DNA from: CAYFKJ01 sp964528595
GTDB lineage: Bacteria > Pseudomonadota > Alphaproteobacteria > UBA2966
Direction of reading: 5' to 3'
DNA length: 64,000 bases
Assembly (NCBI GenBank): GCA_964528595.1
Contig: CAZGTM010000015.1
Location: forward strand, 6,839-70,838
Shown: positions 61,310 to 64,000 of the stretch, piece after piece
How positions within the stretch are numbered: the first letter of the stretch is position 1
How the letters are laid out: every line of letters begins with the position of its first letter
Translations under genes and position numbers: made by a program
The notes under the pieces: model-generated
What the model was told of the DNA's origin: nothing
The model's database searches: none
What the model saw: the letters and a program-made list of their open reading frames with translations, nothing else

Positions 61310-62066
61310 TCTCGACTACCTCTTCCTCATTAATGCTGGGGCCCTTGAAGCCCGTGGCGACAACATACGTTTCCGCCGATTCCTTGCGGCTGGCGCCCGG
61401 CTTGGCGTGCTTGACCGTCTCAAAACTCTGTTTCAGGGCCGCCAGCAGATCGCCCTCCGCGCCGCCCTTAAATACCTTGGCGACGAACGTTCCGCCAGGG
61501 TTAAGAACATTGACCGCGATGTCGAGGGCGATTTCCACCAGCGCCACGATGCGGATGTGATCGGTCGGGCCGTGCCCCGTGGTCGACGGAGCCATGTCCG
61601 ACAGCACTACGTCCGCCTTGCCGCCGGCCGCCTCGATCAGCTTCTTAGGCGCGTCCGGCTCCCGCATGTCGAGCTTCAGCACGCCGACGCCCGTCATGCC
61701 GTCCATGTCCAGAATGTCGACGGCGGTCACCGAACCGCCGCCCGTCTCGGTGGCGCGGACCCGCTCGACGGCGACCTGGCTCCAGCTGCCGGGTGCGGCG
61801 CCAAGATCGATCACCCGGCGGCCGCGTTTGAGAAACTTGAACTTGTCGTCGAGCTCCGTGAGCTTGTAGGCGGCGCGGGCGCGGTAGCCGTCGGCCTTGG
61901 CCTGCGCCACGTAGGGATCGTTGAGCTGGCGCTGCAGCCAGAGCGTCGAGGAGCGTTTGCGGCCGCGCGCCGTCTTGACCTTGGTGTGGAGTTGACGCGG
62001 CGCGTTTCCACCTCGGCTAGCGCCGCGCCGGCCGCCCGATTTGCCGCCGCGTCCGCGCCCGGCCAC
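61302..62066 (-). CDS. rlmE: 23S rRNA (U2552-2'-O)-methyltransferase RlmE (RrmJ)
   Basis: A 254-residue FtsJ/RrmJ methyltransferase that 2'-O-methylates U2552 in the A loop of 23S rRNA. The K-D-K-E tetrad family is visible: the basic NDPYVAQAKADGYRARAAYKL, LGAAPGSWSQVAVE (SAM motif I), LSDMAPSTTGHGPTDH and FVAKVFKGGAEG. The N-terminal 45 residues are a basic Gly/Arg-rich extension (RGRGGKSGGRRGASRGG) not found in E. coli RlmE (209 residues). It starts with GTG at 62066, right after the ppx stop codon. Its end overlaps the transglutaminase gene. Confidence 0.93.
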   Translation of the reverse strand: MAGRGRGGKSGGRRGASRGGNAPRQLHTKVKTARGRKRSSTLWLQRQLNDPYVAQAKADGYRARAAYKLTELDDKFKFLKRGRRVIDLGAAPGSWSQVAVERVRATETGGGSVTAVDILDMDGMTGVGVLKLDMREPDAPKKLIEAAGGKADVVLSDMAPSTTGHGPTDHIRIVALVEIALDIAVNVLNPGGTFVAKVFKGGAEGDLLAALKQSFETVKHAKPGASRKESAETYVVATGFKGPSINEEEVVENE

Positions 62067-63164
62067 TTATTCCGCTCCGGCCGCGGCTGCCGCGGCCGCG
62101 TCGGCGTCCGCCGTCATCATCTGGGTCAGCATGCCTTCCCGCAGGCCCCGGTCGGCAACCCGCAGCCGGGCCATCGGCCAAGCGGCGATGATCGCCTCCA
62201 TGATGGCGCAGCCGGCGATCACCAGATCGGCGCGGGCCCGGCGGATACAGGGATGGTTGGCGCGCTCCTGGAAGCTCATGCCGCTCAGCATGTCGGAGAT
62301 CTGGCTGATCTCGCCGGTCGGGATCCAGGCGCCGTCGACCTGGGAGCGGTCGTAGCGCGGCAGGCCCAGGTGCACCGCGGCCAGCGTCGTCACCGTGCCC
62401 GAGGTGCCGAGGAAATGCGCACCGCCCGAGGACGCGGCCTCGCGGATGCCGTGGCGGTCCTCGAAGGCTTCGAGTTGATCGGCGACGGTCTCGACCATCC
62501 GACGGTAGGCCTCCGGCGTCACCTCGTTGCCGCCGTGGCGTTCGGTCAGCGTCACGACGCCCAGGGCGAGCGAGACCCAACCCTTGAGCCGGGGCGGCGC
62601 GCCCGCCACGGTCTCCACCCAGATCAACTCCGTACTGCCGCCGCCGATGTCGAACACCAGCGCGTTCGTGCACGCCGGATCGACCAGGGGCGAACAGCCG
62701 GCCAAGGCCAGCGCCGCTTCCTCCTGCGGATCGATGATTTCAAGCGCGATGCCGGTTTGGCGCTGGACGCGGTCGAGGAAATCCTGGCCGTTCTCGGCCC
62801 GGCGGCAGGCCTCGGTGGCGACCGTGCGGACCCGCAGCGCGTTGGCCCGGCGGATTTTGGTGGCGCAGACGCGCAGGGCCGAAACCGTGCGGTTGATGGC
62901 GGCATCGCTTAAGCGCCCCGTATGCTCCACCCCCTCGCCCAGGCGGACGATGCGGGAGAAGGCGTCGACCACACGGAAACCCGTGGCCGCCGGTTGGGCG
63001 ATCAGCAGGCGGCAGTTGTTGGTGCCGAGGTCGACGGCGGCATAGGCCTGTGACGCGGCCTGGGATGTGGCTGGGGACGACGGCCCAGTTCGACCGTCGG
63101 CGGACGCTGCGCCCTGTTCCACAGGAGGCGCAGGTGAACCGCCGGACGCCCCACCGCCCGACAT
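62067..63164 (-). CDS. Ppx/GppA family phosphatase
   Basis: A roughly 365-residue exopolyphosphatase/pppGpp-phosphatase family protein of the ASKHA superfamily. Visible are YAAVDLGTNNCRLLIAQP (phosphate 1), VFDIGGGSTELIWVE (phosphate 2) and ATEACRRAENGQDFL. This short form lacks the E. coli Ppx C-terminal HD domain. The N-terminal 40 residues are Gly/Ser/Pro-rich and disordered. The ATG at 63164 (MSGGGASGG) is preferred; a TTG at 63215 would add 17 residues. It is the first gene of ppx-rlmE-transglutaminase and diverges from the tRNA-Gln gene. Confidence 0.88.
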   Translation of the reverse strand: MSGGGASGGSPAPPVEQGAASADGRTGPSSPATSQAASQAYAAVDLGTNNCRLLIAQPAATGFRVVDAFSRIVRLGEGVEHTGRLSDAAINRTVSALRVCATKIRRANALRVRTVATEACRRAENGQDFLDRVQRQTGIALEIIDPQEEAALALAGCSPLVDPACTNALVFDIGGGSTELIWVETVAGAPPRLKGWVSLALGVVTLTERHGGNEVTPEAYRRMVETVADQLEAFEDRHGIREAASSGGAHFLGTSGTVTTLAAVHLGLPRYDRSQVDGAWIPTGEISQISDMLSGMSFQERANHPCIRRARADLVIAGCAIMEAIIAAWPMARLRVADRGLREGMLTQMMTADADAAAAAAAGAE

Positions 63165-63319
63165 GGATTCAACCAATCGAATATCTCCCGCCCGCCGCCG
63201 CCGGTCACGGCTCAACCGCGTCCCGGCACAACGGACAATTTCAAACGTGACGCAATGTTAGCATTGTTGGCCGAGCGGGCGAAAGCGGTAGAAAGTAACG
63301 ATCCAGTCAACCGCCATTA

Positions 63320-63348
63320 TTGACATCCGCCGCCCACATTCATATGTT
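63320..63348 (+). promoter_or_regulatory. candidate promoter of the tRNA-Gln gene
   Basis: A perfect TTGACA (63320-63325) stands 17 bases before TATGTT (63343-63348). Transcription would start near 63355, about 43 bases before the mature tRNA 5' end. The full -35 match and the exact spacing make this the strongest promoter seen in the window. Confidence 0.65.
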
Positions 63349-63397
63349 CCCGCTTGAGCGACGCGGCCTTGTCGAAGTGGCCCCGCGCCACCCCTGC

Positions 63398-63472
63398 TGG
63401 GGAATAGTTTAATTGGTAGAACAGCGGACTCTGACTCCGTCAGTCCAGGTTCAAGTCCTGGTTCCCCAGCCA
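63398..63472 (+). tRNA. tRNA-Gln (anticodon CTG)
   Basis: A 75-base gene including the encoded CCA. The acceptor stem pairs TGGGGAA with TTCCCCA, the D arm carries TTGGTA, the anticodon stem GCGGA/TCCGT surrounds CTCTGAC (anticodon CTG, decoding CAG), and the T arm is CCAGG-TTCAAGT-CCTGG. The discriminator base is G, as usual for tRNA-Gln. CCA is followed at once by six Ts, a plausible transcription end. It sits at a boundary: the composition changes to AT-rich downstream. Confidence 0.95.
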
Positions 63473-63511
63473 TTTTTTGTCCGGAAATTAGTGTTATGGG
63501 CCCAGCGCAGT

Positions 63512-63548
63512 ATTAAGGGGACTTGTACTCGTTACGTGTCCCCTTAAT
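63512..63548. repeat. inverted repeat downstream of tRNA-Gln
   Basis: ATTAAGGGGAC (63512-63522) and GTCCCCTTAAT (63538-63548) are perfect 11-bp arms around a 15-base loop. Such GGGGAC/GTCCCC hairpins are known from REP-like elements mobilised by RAYT transposases, but no transposase is visible in the window. Confidence 0.7.
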
Positions 63549-63583
63549 GCGGCCAGGTCAGAATAATTAGGTATACTGTCCTC

Positions 63584-63607
63584 GGAACTCTGGAACTCCC
63601 GGAACTC
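63584..63607. repeat. short direct repeat, GGAACTC three times
   Basis: GGAACTC occurs at 63584-63590, 63592-63598 and 63601-63607 with one or two bases between copies. It lies in the spacer between the inverted repeat and the partial gene. No function is apparent; binding-site iterons or a chance duplication are both possible. Confidence 0.6.
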
Positions 63608-63618
63608 GTACTGTGCAA

Positions 63619-64000
63619 TTAGTTGTCTTGCTTTTTGAAGTTTTCGATCCAGTCCCTGTAGTCGTCCTCCGAGGGTATCAAGCCTTTTTTAACCGACGAA
63701 AAATCGATTTCTGTAACTCTTGGGGAAGTCCCTCTATAGCGTTTTTCATAGATTTTCTTAAGTTTTACACCATGCAAATACAACTCTTCGATTAGCATTT
63801 TACAGAACATTATACAGCTGTCGTTTTGTTGATATATCGATTCCACAAAATCTGAATATCTTCTGTCCCTGTGGCCTGAATTATCCTTCGTTCCGAAGTA
63901 AAAATGAGCACTCCGAATATCATCTGGGAGCGGTGCCGACCTATAAGCCGTGCCTATCCGGTTGACGCAGACACCCGCTACATCTAGTATCTGTCCATTA
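63619..64000 (-). CDS. hypothetical protein, 5' end beyond the window
   Basis: On the minus strand the frame is open from 64000 to a TAA at 63619, giving the last 126 residues of a protein. A GTG at 63846 could start a 75-residue form, but the 51 codons before it contain no stop, so I read it as an extension of a longer gene. The visible part starts NGQILDVAGVCVNR and goes on to DDIRSAHFYFGTKDNSGHRD, then is Lys/Glu/Tyr-rich to the end (IENFKKQDN). I recognise no family. The codons are much richer in A and T than the neighbouring genes, suggesting recent acquisition. Confidence 0.55.
   Translation of the reverse strand, partial: NGQILDVAGVCVNRIGTAYRSAPLPDDIRSAHFYFGTKDNSGHRDRRYSDFVESIYQQNDSCIMFCKMLIEELYLHGVKLKKIYEKRYRGTSPRVTEIDFSSVKKGLIPSEDDYRDWIENFKKQDN

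Noticed and set aside
63258..63473. 71-residue minus-strand frame over the tRNA gene
   Set aside because: Its N-terminus (GEPGLEPGLTESESAV) is the antisense of the tRNA-Gln T arm and anticodon, a well-known annotation artefact.
1..64000. CRISPR arrays, insertion sequences, prophage, toxin-antitoxin or secondary-metabolite clusters
   Set aside because: No spaced direct-repeat arrays, transposase or integrase motifs, or modular enzyme genes were seen on either strand; the window is overwhelmingly core metabolism.

Overview
This window looks like a stretch of core chromosome from a moderately GC-rich (about 60 % by eye) Gram-negative alphaproteobacterium, probably a free-living, aerobic, Rhodospirillales-like lineage. 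The reasons are the LPS-transport block lptF-lptG-lptD-surA-pdxA-rsmA, the order rpsF-rpsR-(DUF2232-type membrane gene)-rplI, a class II DAHP synthase, an iron-sulfur type PurF, an RdhA-like corrinoid reductase and frequent TTG/GTG starts. The assignment rests on gene content only; there is no rRNA gene in the window. About 60 protein genes and one tRNA are supported. Gene density is very high: no gap without a gene exceeds 300 bases, and neighbours often overlap by 1 to 14 bases.

Layout. 1-4.8 kb (minus): cysS-cimA-rarD-trmJ, with trmJ cut by the window edge. 5.0-12 kb: nadE, a zinc-free medium-chain reductase, then gor-aroG(class II)-NAPRTase. 12-16 kb: an MFS permease, a class II aldolase and a copper-delivery group (CQVC-motif protein, PCuAC, SCO1). 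16-18.3 kb: a DapA-like aldolase with an altered active site, divergent from a soluble RdhA-like reductase. 18.3-28 kb: pepA-holC on one strand, and on the other the envelope-biogenesis operon ending in pdxA-rsmA. 28-35 kb: yicC-gmk, an SDR, then fabD-fabG-acpP-fabF-mltG, the fatty-acid synthesis core. 35.3-37.9 kb: the rpsF-rpsR-membrane protein-rplI operon, with a recognisable promoter and a good intrinsic terminator. 38-47.9 kb: cfa, dnaB-alr-mlaE-mlaF, radA-cvpA-purF and an SDR. 48-51.3 kb (minus): yfgM-bamB-der. 51.5-55.3 kb: a thioredoxin-fold protein, an unknown lipoprotein, and a tandem universal-stress protein coupled to a DASS-type transporter. 55.5-63.2 kb: an HTH regulator with a degenerate S24-like domain convergent with guaA, then rsmB, guaB, a transglutaminase-like gene, rlmE and ppx/gppA.

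The last 600 bases differ. A tRNA-Gln(CTG) with a good promoter is followed by a perfect 11-bp inverted repeat, a small direct-repeat cluster and an AT-rich partial gene of unknown family that runs off the edge. This is the only part that looks accessory.

I found no CRISPR array, insertion sequence, prophage or recognisable defence system. The observations most worth following are the soluble RdhA-like enzyme without an RdhB partner, the repressor-like protein that has lost its Ser/Lys dyad and reads 150 bases into guaA, the transporter with a changed Na+-site motif, a possible S6:S18 autoregulatory leader upstream of rpsF, and the tRNA-Gln boundary at the right end.
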